From Oscillospiraceae bacterium (lineage in GTDB: Bacteria > Bacillota > Clostridia > UMGS1810), in contig SVJM01000022.1 in assembly GCA_015068975.1 (NCBI GenBank), forward strand, positions 1 to 34,090: 34,090 bases of DNA, given 5' to 3'. Within the stretch, counting starts at the first letter, position 1. Every line of letters starts with the position of its first letter. Shown here piece after piece: positions 16,137 through 24,334 of the stretch. Both the position numbers and the translations under genes were made by a program. The notes below the pieces were generated by a model. It did no database searches. It worked only from the letters and a program-made list of their open reading frames with translations, and was not told the DNA's origin.

Positions 16137-16191
16137 TTGACAATTACGATATTATCGTATATAATAACAGTACAACTACGATATTATCGTA
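16137..16191 (+). promoter_or_regulatory. Toxin-antitoxin promoter with twin palindromic operators
   Basis: TTGACA (16137-16142), 17-bp spacer, TATAAT (16160-16165): a perfect consensus promoter. The perfect palindrome TACGATATTATCGTA fills the end of the spacer (16145-16159) and recurs at 16177-16191, 32 bp on. A dimeric antitoxin bound to these sites would shut the promoter, the normal autoregulation of such modules. Confidence 0.85.
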
Positions 16192-16217
16192 TATATTAAG
16201 ACAAAAGAAGTGAAGAG

Positions 16218-16547
16218 ATGACCAGAGAATTTATTTTTACAAAACCATTTTTAGTTTGCTGGAAGGCAATGGGTCTTGATGATGACAGCTTAAAAGAACT
16301 TGAAAGAATATTATTGCTTAATCCTAAAACAGGAGATGTGATTCCGGGTTGTGGCGGAGCAAGAAAGTTAAGAATACAGCTTGAAGGAAGAGGAAAAAGT
16401 GGCGGTGGTCGTATAATATACCTGGATGTATTTGAAAAAGAAAAATTATATTTTCTCTTTGCATATCCCAAGAGTGTTCAGGAGAACTTAACAGAAGACC
16501 AGAAACATATTATCAGGACACTGATAGATGCAATTAAGAAGGAGTGA
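16218..16547 (+). CDS. RelE/HigB-type toxin
   Basis: A 109-residue protein with the RelE/ParE-fold signature of HigB2-like toxins: GGARKLRIQLEGRGKSGGG (about 45-63), RIIYLDVFEKEKLYFLFAYPKS, and an LTEDQ helix near the C-terminus. Members cut mRNA on the ribosome. It comes first in a toxin-then-antitoxin operon (higBA order), with 4 bp between the toxin stop and the antitoxin ATG. Which RNA it cuts is not known. Confidence 0.88.
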   Translation: MTREFIFTKPFLVCWKAMGLDDDSLKELERILLLNPKTGDVIPGCGGARKLRIQLEGRGKSGGGRIIYLDVFEKEKLYFLFAYPKSVQENLTEDQKHIIRTLIDAIKKE

Positions 16548-16551
16548 TACT

Positions 16552-16905
16552 ATGTCAGAAATTCGTTTTAAATCTTCATTGACAATAGAAGAAATTGAAA
16601 AAAATTTTAATGGAGTAGATTTCTTTTCAGGTATTATGGATGGATTAAATGAGGCACTTGCTTATGAGAAGGGGAAAGCAAGTACACAAACATATGCGAG
16701 AAAGAGATCACTGCCAAATGTAAATGTTTTTGAGATAAGGAGTTCGCTTTCTATGACACAAAAAGCATTTGCTGAAGTTCTTGGGGTTTCTTGTCGTACT
16801 GTGGAAGCTTGGGAAAGTGGAAAATCAAATCCTACACCCACAGCAAAGAATCTGATGTATCTTATACAAGAAGATCATTCGTTGGTTAATAAGTTGATGA
16901 AATAA
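16552..16905 (+). CDS. HigA-type HTH antitoxin
   Basis: A 117-residue protein. The ATG at 16552 is chosen over one at 16528 because AAGGAG lies right before it and the earlier start would run deep into the toxin gene. The N-terminal half (1-60) should wrap the toxin. Residues 62-117 are an XRE HTH (FEIRSSLSMTQKAFAEVLG, then VSCRTVEAWESGKSNPTP), typical of HigA2 antitoxins. It likely represses its own promoter through the TACGATATTATCGTA sites. Confidence 0.88.
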   Translation: MSEIRFKSSLTIEEIEKNFNGVDFFSGIMDGLNEALAYEKGKASTQTYARKRSLPNVNVFEIRSSLSMTQKAFAEVLGVSCRTVEAWESGKSNPTPTAKNLMYLIQEDHSLVNKLMK

Positions 16906-16910
16906 AAACA

Positions 16911-16956
16911 AAATCTCTCAAAGTAGCAAAACGAAGCTAAGTTGAGAGATTTTTGT
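16911..16956. terminator. Terminator between the toxin-antitoxin and PHP genes
   Basis: AAATCTCTCAA (16911-16921) pairs with TTGAGAGATTT (16942-16952) with an inner TAGC/GCTA pair. T runs follow in both directions, so it can serve both convergent units. Confidence 0.82.
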
Positions 16957-16972
16957 ATATAACCGATTAATC

Positions 16973-17788
16973 TTAAATAGACACTGCTGTAAATCCATTA
17001 TCCGTAAGGATATACTTTTCTTTGAAGCCACCTGCTTTTAAGACTTCTTCTGCTATGTCAAATCCGTAATCAAGGTTTACCATATTATGACAGTCTGATG
17101 CTATTACTGCACCAAAGCCCAGGCGTTTAAGCTCTTTTACTATTGCAAGAGACGGATAAGGGATTGATTTTTGTCCTCTTGCCATAGCACCGGTATTCAC
17201 TTCAAAAAACGGGATCTTCCCTTTAAGTGCCTCTGCCGCTTCAATGGCAGCATTAAGATACTCTTTTGACTCTATATCAAAGAAATTTCTCTTTTCAGAG
17301 TGCATACTTACCAGATCGAAATGACCTATGATGTCGAAGTTTCCATATTCGGGAAGCTTTGTCATAGAGCTGTAGTATGCTTTCATATATTTTATCCCGT
17401 CTCCGCCAAAGTGCTCATTGATAATCTTTTCCACTACATCACAGGGTTTGACGAGATTTAAGTATTCATCCCCGATTTTAAGGTAGTGTACAGAGCCGAT
17501 GAGATAATCATATCCCGTCATATCGCAACCGGCATACATATCCACTTCAAGTCCAAGATATACTCTGATAAGGTCCTTGTATTTTATTTTCAGTTCAGAG
17601 ATGTTCTTTTTGTATGCTTCTGTATGATCCCCTTTTTTCTGAAAAAATGGGGAGCAACTCATATACGTATGTCCCGAAAATCCTATAGAAGTAAAACCCT
17701 TGTCTATAGCTGTGAGGATAATCTCTTCCGGAGTGTTTGCTCCGTCACAATATGAGCTGTGAGTGTGTAAGTTTTGTAATTCTTTCAT
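16973..17788 (-). CDS. PHP-domain phosphatase (histidinol-phosphatase-like)
   Basis: A 271-residue protein of the PHP family. Metal ligands are visible in order: HTHSSYCDG (H8, H10, D15), GH at 40, LEVD with E81, SVH at 101, GHFDLV and SDCHN near the C-terminus. The family includes HisJ/HisK-type histidinol phosphate phosphatases, but no histidine genes are near. Here it is third in the kinase-murQ-PHP operon (44 bp after murQ), so it may instead remove phosphate from an amino-sugar or related phosphate ester. The family call is firm, the substrate is not. Confidence 0.82.
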   Translation of the reverse strand: MKELQNLHTHSSYCDGANTPEEIILTAIDKGFTSIGFSGHTYMSCSPFFQKKGDHTEAYKKNISELKIKYKDLIRVYLGLEVDMYAGCDMTGYDYLIGSVHYLKIGDEYLNLVKPCDVVEKIINEHFGGDGIKYMKAYYSSMTKLPEYGNFDIIGHFDLVSMHSEKRNFFDIESKEYLNAAIEAAEALKGKIPFFEVNTGAMARGQKSIPYPSLAIVKELKRLGFGAVIASDCHNMVNLDYGFDIAEEVLKAGGFKEKYILTDNGFTAVSI

Positions 17789-17832
17789 AAGTGTCCCTCG
17801 GATTTTTAATAATAGTCTGTAAATGCGGTCAT

Positions 17833-18645
17833 TTACATTCCCTTATAATTTGCTATTGCTTCTTTGATAGAAAATTCATTATCTTCAAGCAGCTTAAGTG
17901 CGTCATCATATTCCACACCTAATATATCTACCACAATTCTTACCATTCTGTCTTTTAGCTTGATATTGGTAGGCTTTAAGTTTATCATAAGGTTTTCGTA
18001 TACTTTGCCTGTCTTTATCATTGCAGCAGTCGATATCATATTGAGTACAAATTTCTGAGCATTGCCTGCTTTCATTCTGGTAGAGCCTGTTACAACCTCT
18101 GCACCGGTGTCGGTGAATATATGTATATCAGACACATCCTTCATACGGCAGTTATCGTTTGATGAATGGGATATTGTCACACATCCTAAGCTCTTTGCAT
18201 ATTCAATGGCAGATACCACATATTCTGCATTTCCCGATGCGGATATTCCCATAAGCACATCATTTTTTGTTATATTTATTTCATTAAGTGCTTTTATACT
18301 TTCTTCTTTGCTGTCCTCTGCGCCTTCTGCCGCATATCTTATAGCTCTGTCGCCGCCTGCCATAACAGCCACAACGGTATTGTAGTCCACACCGAAGGTG
18401 GGAGGACATTCTGATGCATCTACCACCGCAAGTCTGCCTGAAGTTCCTGCACCTGCATATATAAGTCTTCCACCCTTGTTAAGAGCATTTACTACCGCAA
18501 CGATTGCCTTTTCAATACTGTCAAGAGCCTTGCCTACTGCCAGTACTGAATTCATATTTTCTTCATTTATTATACTAATTATATCAGCCACACTCATTTT
18601 GTCAATATGTGTGGTTTTTGAATTTCTCATTTCTGTAAGCTGCAT
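17833..18645 (-). CDS. murQ: N-acetylmuramic acid 6-phosphate etherase
   Basis: A 270-residue protein, somewhat shorter than the usual 300. MurQ cleaves the lactyl ether of MurNAc 6-phosphate to give GlcNAc 6-phosphate and D-lactate in peptidoglycan recycling. Key blocks: GGRLIYAGAGTSGRL (58-72), DASECPPTFG with E79, AEGAED (106-111), GISASGNAEYV and GSTRMKAGNAQK. SASGNAEY differs from the common ASGRTPYV, a small divergence. It starts 2 bp after the stop of the upstream kinase gene, so translation is coupled. Confidence 0.92.
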   Translation of the reverse strand: MQLTEMRNSKTTHIDKMSVADIISIINEENMNSVLAVGKALDSIEKAIVAVVNALNKGGRLIYAGAGTSGRLAVVDASECPPTFGVDYNTVVAVMAGGDRAIRYAAEGAEDSKEESIKALNEINITKNDVLMGISASGNAEYVVSAIEYAKSLGCVTISHSSNDNCRMKDVSDIHIFTDTGAEVVTGSTRMKAGNAQKFVLNMISTAAMIKTGKVYENLMINLKPTNIKLKDRMVRIVVDILGVEYDDALKLLEDNEFSIKEAIANYKGM

Positions 18646-18647
18646 AG

Positions 18648-19802
18648 TTATATCATCCTTTCTGGATACTTTTCCTTGAAATTTTTGTCAAATAAGTCTT
18701 CGTCATATTCAGTGGGCCCGAAAAGAGACATACATTTAAGCGCTGCTCCGTAAACTTGCGGAAATTCAGGGAATATAATTATGATATCTTTTTTTATATT
18801 TTCTTTTAAGAATTTTTCCAGTATATCTTTGGCTTTTGTAAGTCCGCCTGATATTATGCAGGTGTTACCGCAGTCGCACTTTTCTGATGCAAGATTGATA
18901 AGCTCTGCAAGATGATCAGTTGACTTTCGTATGATTTTTTCAGAAACAGTATCACCCTCTCTGTATGCTTCAAATACAAGAGGAGCAAAGGAGGCGATAT
19001 AGTCATTGCCCTTTTTGTATATATCAGCCACAGAGGTATCGATTTTTTCTCCGTGTTTCTTTTTTACCTTATCATAGAGGATGGAGTATGGCTTAAGCCC
19101 TGTTTCGTATTCAAGGGCATATCTTATTGCATCTCTGCCTATGTCAAATCCGCTTCCTGAATAGTCAAACAGATATCCCCATCCGCCAAATTTCGTGAGA
19201 TTTTTTCCGTCATATGCAAATGTGGCAATGCCTGTACCGCATATGGATGCCACGCACTTTTTGATACCTCTCGCACTGTGTACCACATTTGTTATATCTG
19301 ATTCTATGAGAAATTTATCACGTGGATATTCTGCCTTCAGAAGAGCTGAAAGCTCCTGATTGTTTGATTTTGCGGCACATCCCGCAATGCCGAGAAAAAT
19401 CCCTACTATCTCAAAGTGGGAGCTTTTTAGCATATCGATTCCGATTTTGAGAGTGGAAAGTGCCTTTTTCATACCTACAACATTTGGGTTTGTACCTTCA
19501 AGTACAAGTCTCTTTTTTATATCTCCTGTTTCTGTAAAGAGCAAAAACTCTGTTTTTGTGCCACCGCCATCAATAGCTATATACCCTGAACTTATTTTGG
19601 CGGAATGGCTTTTTACAAGATTGTCTATAGATGTGGAAAAAATCTCCGACAATGCGATGATGTTGTCAAGAGTAGGCAGACTTATGCCTTTTTCCCATTT
19701 GGATATAGTCTGGCTTGTCACATAGAGTTTTTCTGCAAGCTCTGTCTGAGTAAGTCCCAGTTGTTTTCTGTATAGTCTGATATTTTCACAAATAATGTTC
19801 AT
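18648..19802 (-). CDS. HTH-fused BadF-type amino-sugar kinase (MurK-like)
   Basis: A 384-residue fusion. The ATG at 19802 has GGAAGTGA upstream; an earlier in-frame ATG at 19889 lacks a site and lies upstream of the likely promoter. Residues 1-63 form an XRE HTH (LTQTELAEKLYVTSQTISK, WEKG). Residues 73-384 are a BadF/BadG/BcrA/BcrD ATPase: phosphate loop IDGGGTKTEF, ICGTGIATFA, GGWGYLFDYSGSG. Kinases of this fold next to murQ phosphorylate GlcNAc and MurNAc, as with MurK of Clostridium acetobutylicum. The HTH suggests the kinase also regulates its operon in response to sugar, much as ROK proteins do, but with an XRE head. That dual role is inference. Confidence 0.85.
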   Translation of the reverse strand: MNIICENIRLYRKQLGLTQTELAEKLYVTSQTISKWEKGISLPTLDNIIALSEIFSTSIDNLVKSHSAKISSGYIAIDGGGTKTEFLLFTETGDIKKRLVLEGTNPNVVGMKKALSTLKIGIDMLKSSHFEIVGIFLGIAGCAAKSNNQELSALLKAEYPRDKFLIESDITNVVHSARGIKKCVASICGTGIATFAYDGKNLTKFGGWGYLFDYSGSGFDIGRDAIRYALEYETGLKPYSILYDKVKKKHGEKIDTSVADIYKKGNDYIASFAPLVFEAYREGDTVSEKIIRKSTDHLAELINLASEKCDCGNTCIISGGLTKAKDILEKFLKENIKKDIIIIFPEFPQVYGAALKCMSLFGPTEYDEDLFDKNFKEKYPERMI

Positions 19803-19827
19803 ATTTATGATCACTTCCTTTATGGAA

Positions 19828-19856
19828 ATTATATACTTTTGTTTAAATTTTTTCAA
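19828..19856 (-). promoter_or_regulatory. Promoter of the kinase-murQ-PHP operon
   Basis: On the minus strand TTGAAA (19856-19851), 17 bp, TATAAT (19833-19828), about 25 bp before the kinase start. The short leader means the kinase HTH could act at or just behind the -35; no clear palindrome is seen there. Confidence 0.72.
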
Positions 19857-19919
19857 TGTATATTTGTGTATGCGCGTCCACAAAATCAACTAATGGTTGT
19901 AAAATGTACAAAAAGGGCG

Positions 19920-19962
19920 AAAAATTACCCCAAAAGGGACCGTCCCCAATGGGGTAATTTTT
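19920..19962 (-). terminator. Terminator of the DUF362 gene
   Basis: AAAAATTACCCC (19920-19931) pairs with GGGGTAATTTTT (19951-19962); the minus-strand transcript ends in five T. It lies 16 bp past the DUF362 stop. Confidence 0.8.
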
Positions 19963-19977
19963 GGATATAAAAATATA

Positions 19978-20841
19978 TTACAGCTCTATAAGCTCATATT
20001 CCTTGCTTCCGATTTTCATCTTCTCTGCCACATCTATGGTGTAAGCACCATTTCGGGATTCGATTCTTTCTATAAGATGATCTCTGCCGGGATCGTCGGA
20101 TGCATATACCAGATCAAGACATGCCTTGTCGATTGCCACAGGGTCTGTGGATGCAAGTATTCCTATGTCCTTCATACAAGGATCCTCTGCCACAGCACAG
20201 CAGTCACAGTCCACACTCATATTCATCATCACATTGATGTATACAATATTATTATCAAGATATTTTACAACACTTGATGCGGCTTCTGCCATGGATGCAA
20301 GGAATGAGTCGTGGTCGCTACCCCAGAAATTGTCTGTATCACCTACACCGTGGATGTATTTTTTGCCATAGCTTGATGCCACACCGATAGAAAGCTGCTT
20401 GATAGCACCACCATATCCACCCATAGGGTGACCTTTGAAGTGGGAAAGTACAAGCATAGAGTCATAGTTTTTAAGATTTTTGCCCACAAAGTTTTTGGTT
20501 ATATGTTTGCCATCGGGTATTTCAAGCTCCATATCGGGACCTTCACTGTCCATAATGTCCACATTGAAATACTTAGTCCACATATGTTTGTCCATAAGCT
20601 TCATATGCTTTTCGGTGGTATCTCTCATACCTTCATATGCTGTATTACATTCTACAACAGTTCCGTTTACATAATCTATGATTTTCTTCCAGAAATCAGG
20701 CTTTAAGAAATTCTGGTTTCCTTCTTCTCCCGAATGAACCTTTATGGCAACCTTTCCACCAAGCTCTTTGCCTACTTTTTTAAATAATTCAAGCACCTTT
20801 TCGCTTGATATTTCCTTTGAAAAATAAACCTTTGACTTCAT
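19978..20841 (-). CDS. DUF362 domain protein
   Basis: A 287-residue protein with the DUF362 core: a GKVAIKVHSGEEGN strand near 28-41, GHPMGGYGGAIKQLSIGVAS around 136-155, a DCDCC cysteine cluster near 212-216, and ILASTDPVAIDKACLDL, a hallmark of the family. It lacks the C-terminal two [4Fe-4S] ferredoxin segment found in some members. Function of the family is poorly defined (iron-sulphur or redox-linked). GGAGAG precedes the start. It is a single-gene unit, divergent from the Gfo/Idh/MocA-GH10 operon with a shared inverted repeat between. Confidence 0.8.
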   Translation of the reverse strand: MKSKVYFSKEISSEKVLELFKKVGKELGGKVAIKVHSGEEGNQNFLKPDFWKKIIDYVNGTVVECNTAYEGMRDTTEKHMKLMDKHMWTKYFNVDIMDSEGPDMELEIPDGKHITKNFVGKNLKNYDSMLVLSHFKGHPMGGYGGAIKQLSIGVASSYGKKYIHGVGDTDNFWGSDHDSFLASMAEAASSVVKYLDNNIVYINVMMNMSVDCDCCAVAEDPCMKDIGILASTDPVAIDKACLDLVYASDDPGRDHLIERIESRNGAYTIDVAEKMKIGSKEYELIEL

Positions 20842-20901
20842 AGTATCTCTCCTTGCCTTATTGCTTTAGAGCTGTTATCTGTACTTAAAACACCTCTACA
20901 C

Positions 20902-20930
20902 AGAGTAACATAAAATGATATGTTTTGCAA
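20902..20930 (-). promoter_or_regulatory. Candidate promoter of the DUF362 gene
   Basis: On the minus strand TTGCAA (20930-20925), 17 bp, TACTCT (20907-20902). The -10 match is only moderate, so this is tentative. Confidence 0.4.
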
Positions 20931-20941
20931 TGCCTATGACA

Positions 20942-20981
20942 TATTTTTGCTATTTACATAGCAAAAATAATGTTATATTAT
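20942..20981 (+). promoter_or_regulatory. Promoter of the oxidoreductase-GH10 operon with inverted repeat
   Basis: TATTTTTGCTA (20942-20952) is perfectly inverted as TAGCAAAAATA (20959-20969) around a 6-bp centre, and that centre is the -35 TTTACA (20953-20958). Seventeen bases later is TATTAT (20976-20981). A protein bound to the repeat would cover the -35 box, pointing to repression. Confidence 0.7.
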
Positions 20982-21011
20982 GAATATAACAAATGATAGC
21001 GGGGTGGATTT

Positions 21012-21980
21012 ATGAATATAGCATTTGCAGGATTCAGACATAGTCACATATTCTCTTTGTATGATAAAGCTATGAAATATGCACATGTCTCAGGGTGCTT
21101 TGAAGAAGATGCCAAAGAGAGAAAAATAGTAGAAGAATCAAAGAAAATAAAATTCAATTACTCATCTTATGAAGAAATCCTTTGTGATAAAAGTGTAGAT
21201 GCAGTAGCTATTGGCGACTATTATGGAAAAAGAGGAAAGATGGTAATTGATGCTCTGAAATGTGGCAAGCACGTCATATGTGACAAGCCAATCTGTACCG
21301 CACTTTCTGAACTTGATGAAATAGAACGCCTTGTAAATAAAACAGGTCTTAAGGTGTCCTGTATGCTGGACTTAAGGTATATGCCGCAGATACAGAAGGC
21401 AAAAGAGATTATAAGAAGTGGCGGCTTGGGTAAGGTCCATATTGTATCCTTTACAGGACAACATCCTCTCGACTACGGCAAACGCCCGATGTGGTACTTT
21501 GAGGAAGGAAAGCATGGCGGAACTATCAATGATATTGCAATTCATGGTATAGATCTTGTAAGATATATTTCAGGAGAAAACTTATCAAAGGTAGATTTCG
21601 CAAGATGTTGGAATGCCTTTGCCAAGGATGAACCTCACTTCAAAGATTGTGCACAGTTCAATGTGAGAATGGGAGATATGACTGTTACAGGTGATGTATC
21701 ATATTCTGCACCATCCTTCGCTCATCCCTTCTACTGGAATTTCTGCTTCTGGGGAGAGAAGGGAATGCTTAATTTTAACCATATGGACAGAAATCTTTAT
21801 CTGTATAAAGCGGATAGCAAAGAAGTAATAGAATGTGATGATAGAGAAACTGACTATATGAGAGATTTCATATATGAAATCAATGGTAAAGAAACTCAGA
21901 TGAATACATATGATATACTTATGTCACAAAGACAGGTTCTCCAGATACAAAAATCAGCTGATATGCTGAGTATGGAATAA
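21012..21980 (+). CDS. Gfo/Idh/MocA family oxidoreductase
   Basis: A 322-residue NAD(P)-dependent sugar oxidoreductase. The Rossmann start is FAGFRHSH rather than a full GxGxxG, a variant seen in some subfamilies. CDKPICT carries the catalytic-site K92, and GGTINDIAIHGIDLVRYISG (169-188) has D174, H178 and D181. Members oxidise or reduce a sugar or cyclitol hydroxyl, or assist glycoside cleavage by keto chemistry. GGGGTGG precedes the start, and the stop is 22 bp before a GH10 gene, so the two form an operon. Probably handles the sugar that GH10 enzyme releases (inference). Confidence 0.87.
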   Translation: MNIAFAGFRHSHIFSLYDKAMKYAHVSGCFEEDAKERKIVEESKKIKFNYSSYEEILCDKSVDAVAIGDYYGKRGKMVIDALKCGKHVICDKPICTALSELDEIERLVNKTGLKVSCMLDLRYMPQIQKAKEIIRSGGLGKVHIVSFTGQHPLDYGKRPMWYFEEGKHGGTINDIAIHGIDLVRYISGENLSKVDFARCWNAFAKDEPHFKDCAQFNVRMGDMTVTGDVSYSAPSFAHPFYWNFCFWGEKGMLNFNHMDRNLYLYKADSKEVIECDDRETDYMRDFIYEINGKETQMNTYDILMSQRQVLQIQKSADMLSME

Positions 21981-22002
21981 AAGATACGCAGGAGGATGGG
22001 AA

Positions 22003-24294
22003 ATGAAAAGAATAATACCATTATTTATAAGTTTGGTTTTGATTTTTTCTTCATTTTGTATGATAAATGTTTTTGCAGATGATGGGATAAAAATTGTTAT
22101 CGACGGAAAAAGGCAAGACTATGATGTAATGCCTGTAAATATTTCAGGAAGGGTACTTGTTCCCTTGAGAGGAATATTTGAAACTCTGGGAGCGAAGGTA
22201 GTGTATACAGACGAAACAAAAAGAGTAACTGCTACAAAGGGAGACACTGTTGTAAAGCTTAAAATAGGCGATGATGAAGCATATATAGATCAGAAAAAAG
22301 TAACACTAGATGTGGCGGCGACAATTGTATCAGAGAGAACAATGGTGCCTGTAAGATTTGTGTCTGAGGCTTTGGGTGCAAATGTAAGCTGGGACGGAGA
22401 TACAAAAACTGTAAGTATTGCTACATTATCATTAAAGCCGGGACTTGCGGAGCTTATGTCGGATATACACAGACCTGTTCCCGTAAGCTTTGAAAAGTCT
22501 TCAAGGATAGATGATGTATATTATTTCTCCACAGAAGGAAGCTCTGTCAAAAGAGACCTTCCTGTGCCGGATATGTCAAAGGGTGAAGTGGTTTTTGGTG
22601 ATGAAGAATTTTTCGGCGAAACATCATTCAAGGGATCACAGTATGCAAGTATGCAGGTCGTGGAAGAAAACAGAGAAAGAATTATGCAGTTTAAGACAAA
22701 AAAGATTGCCACATCAAGCTCTGACTGTATTCTTTCTTTCACATCGAGAATAAAGGGTGATGTTCTGGCTGAGGATGTTATGCTTCTTTCCTTTAAGGTA
22801 AGATGTACTGATGGGGGAAGTGTGGACAATGTAGGTATTATTCAGCTTCAGATTCAGGAAAAAGAGTCAGGCAAATATCAGAAATCCACATTTGAAAAGG
22901 TGATTTGTCCTCATGAATGGAAAGAAATATTCATTCCTCTTACAGGTGTAAAGGCGGCAAATGAAGTGGGGATAAGACCCGCATTTAATATGCAGACAAT
23001 AGAAATCAAGGATTTTAAGATTGTAAAATATAATGATATCAAGGCAGAAGAGCTGCCATTTACAGCATATGATATTTATGATCTCGGTTTTATGAATGAA
23101 GATGCTCAGTGGAGAAAGGATGCCTTCAGGAGAATAGAAGAAATAAGAAAAGGGGACTTTTCTGTAATTGTTAAGGACAAAGACGGAAATGTTATCCCTG
23201 ATGCCCAGGTTGAGCTTGATATGTTTGAGCATGAATTCCAGATAGGTTCTTGTGTAAAGGAAAAGTTCTACACAGATGAAAAGGCAACACAAAAGTACAG
23301 TGAAAACTTCAATTCGGGAGTTTCTGAAGGTGCTATGAAGTGGGAGCCTTATATGAATGATGATAAACTACGTAATCAGGCATATGACTTTGTAGAAAAA
23401 GGCAGAGAAAAGCTTCAGATCAAATATTTCAGAGGTCATGCCCTTATATGGGAAGTAGCAGGTAAAACAAGTGCAGGAAATGTGATGGTTCCTCTTGATG
23501 TTCAGGAGAAAGCAAAAGAAAACGACAAAGAATATGTTATGAACGCAGTAAAAGAATGGTTCAACACCATAATGCCTGAATTCAAAGACAAACTGGTGGA
23601 CTGGGATGTAACCAACGAATCTATCTTGAATACTGCCTTTACAAAGCACTTTGGCAAGGAAATATACAAGGATTTCTATACTCTTGCAAGGGATCTTGAC
23701 CCTAGTGCAAATCTTTATTACAACGAAAATGCCGCGTTTAAAAATCAGAGGGAATTTTTTGACAATCTTGATTTGTTTGAAAGTCTGGACATAGACTATG
23801 ACGGAGTGGGAATACAGACTCATCGTGACGGCAAGGACTTTCTTTATGACACAAGAGAGGTTATAGCTTTTTATGAAAAAATAAGAAAAGATTATGGAAA
23901 AAGAATAAAGGTAACAGAGTATTCCTCAAGTATGGAAGATCAGAATATGCAGGCAAATTACTTAAGGGATATGCTTATTGCCGCATTTGCTGAAGAAAAT
24001 ATGGATGGCTTTCTTTTCTGGGGATACTGGGATGGTGCTAACTTCAAGCCTCATAGTCCGATTTATGACAGAGAATGGAACTTAAAGCCGGGAGGCAAGG
24101 TATATCAGGATCTTCTCTATAATAAATGGTGGACAAGAGATGCAAAAGCCACAACTGATACAGAAGGTAAAGCTACAGTAAGGGGATTCTACGGTGATTA
24201 TGATGTGATAGTCACTGCAAATGGCAAAACTGTAACCAGATCTGTTGCCTTCCATAAGGGATATGAAAATATTTTAGAAATTGTTATTGAATAA
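22003..24294 (+). CDS. Secreted GH10 glycoside hydrolase with stalk domain, copy 2
   Basis: A 763-residue protein with the same plan as the copy at 7415: signal peptide 1-25 (ends NVFAD), stalk domain about 28-137 with paired GRVLVPLR and ERTMVPVR repeats, beta-sandwich about 170-345, GH10 domain from W370, C-terminal module about 708-763. Acid/base E539 (WDVTNE) and nucleophile E639 (TEYS) are intact. The residue after RGHALIW is E484, where xylanases have His. QTHRDG replaces the more usual QSH/QGH segment. GGAGG precedes the start. Unlike the other copies it has no adjacent AraC gene on its upstream side. Confidence 0.9.
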   Translation: MKRIIPLFISLVLIFSSFCMINVFADDGIKIVIDGKRQDYDVMPVNISGRVLVPLRGIFETLGAKVVYTDETKRVTATKGDTVVKLKIGDDEAYIDQKKVTLDVAATIVSERTMVPVRFVSEALGANVSWDGDTKTVSIATLSLKPGLAELMSDIHRPVPVSFEKSSRIDDVYYFSTEGSSVKRDLPVPDMSKGEVVFGDEEFFGETSFKGSQYASMQVVEENRERIMQFKTKKIATSSSDCILSFTSRIKGDVLAEDVMLLSFKVRCTDGGSVDNVGIIQLQIQEKESGKYQKSTFEKVICPHEWKEIFIPLTGVKAANEVGIRPAFNMQTIEIKDFKIVKYNDIKAEELPFTAYDIYDLGFMNEDAQWRKDAFRRIEEIRKGDFSVIVKDKDGNVIPDAQVELDMFEHEFQIGSCVKEKFYTDEKATQKYSENFNSGVSEGAMKWEPYMNDDKLRNQAYDFVEKGREKLQIKYFRGHALIWEVAGKTSAGNVMVPLDVQEKAKENDKEYVMNAVKEWFNTIMPEFKDKLVDWDVTNESILNTAFTKHFGKEIYKDFYTLARDLDPSANLYYNENAAFKNQREFFDNLDLFESLDIDYDGVGIQTHRDGKDFLYDTREVIAFYEKIRKDYGKRIKVTEYSSSMEDQNMQANYLRDMLIAAFAEENMDGFLFWGYWDGANFKPHSPIYDREWNLKPGGKVYQDLLYNKWWTRDAKATTDTEGKATVRGFYGDYDVIVTANGKTVTRSVAFHKGYENILEIVIE

Positions 24295-24298
24295 AACG

Positions 24299-24330
24299 AC
24301 AGGGGCTGTAAAGAAATTTACAGTCCCTGT
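24299..24330. terminator. Hairpin between GH10 copy 2 and convergent AraC
   Basis: ACAGGGGCTGTAAA (24299-24312), GAAA loop, TTTACAGTCCCTGT (24317-24330). It begins 4 bp after the GH10 stop and ends 4 bp before the AraC stop. T tails are weak on both sides (TTTTA on the minus strand). A near copy is at 27617. Confidence 0.7.
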
Positions 24331-24334
24331 TAGC

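Noticed and set aside
16973-17788. Naming the PHP protein hisK/hisJ
   Set aside because: Family fits but the operon is amino-sugar recycling and no histidine genes are near, so the specific symbol is not supported.
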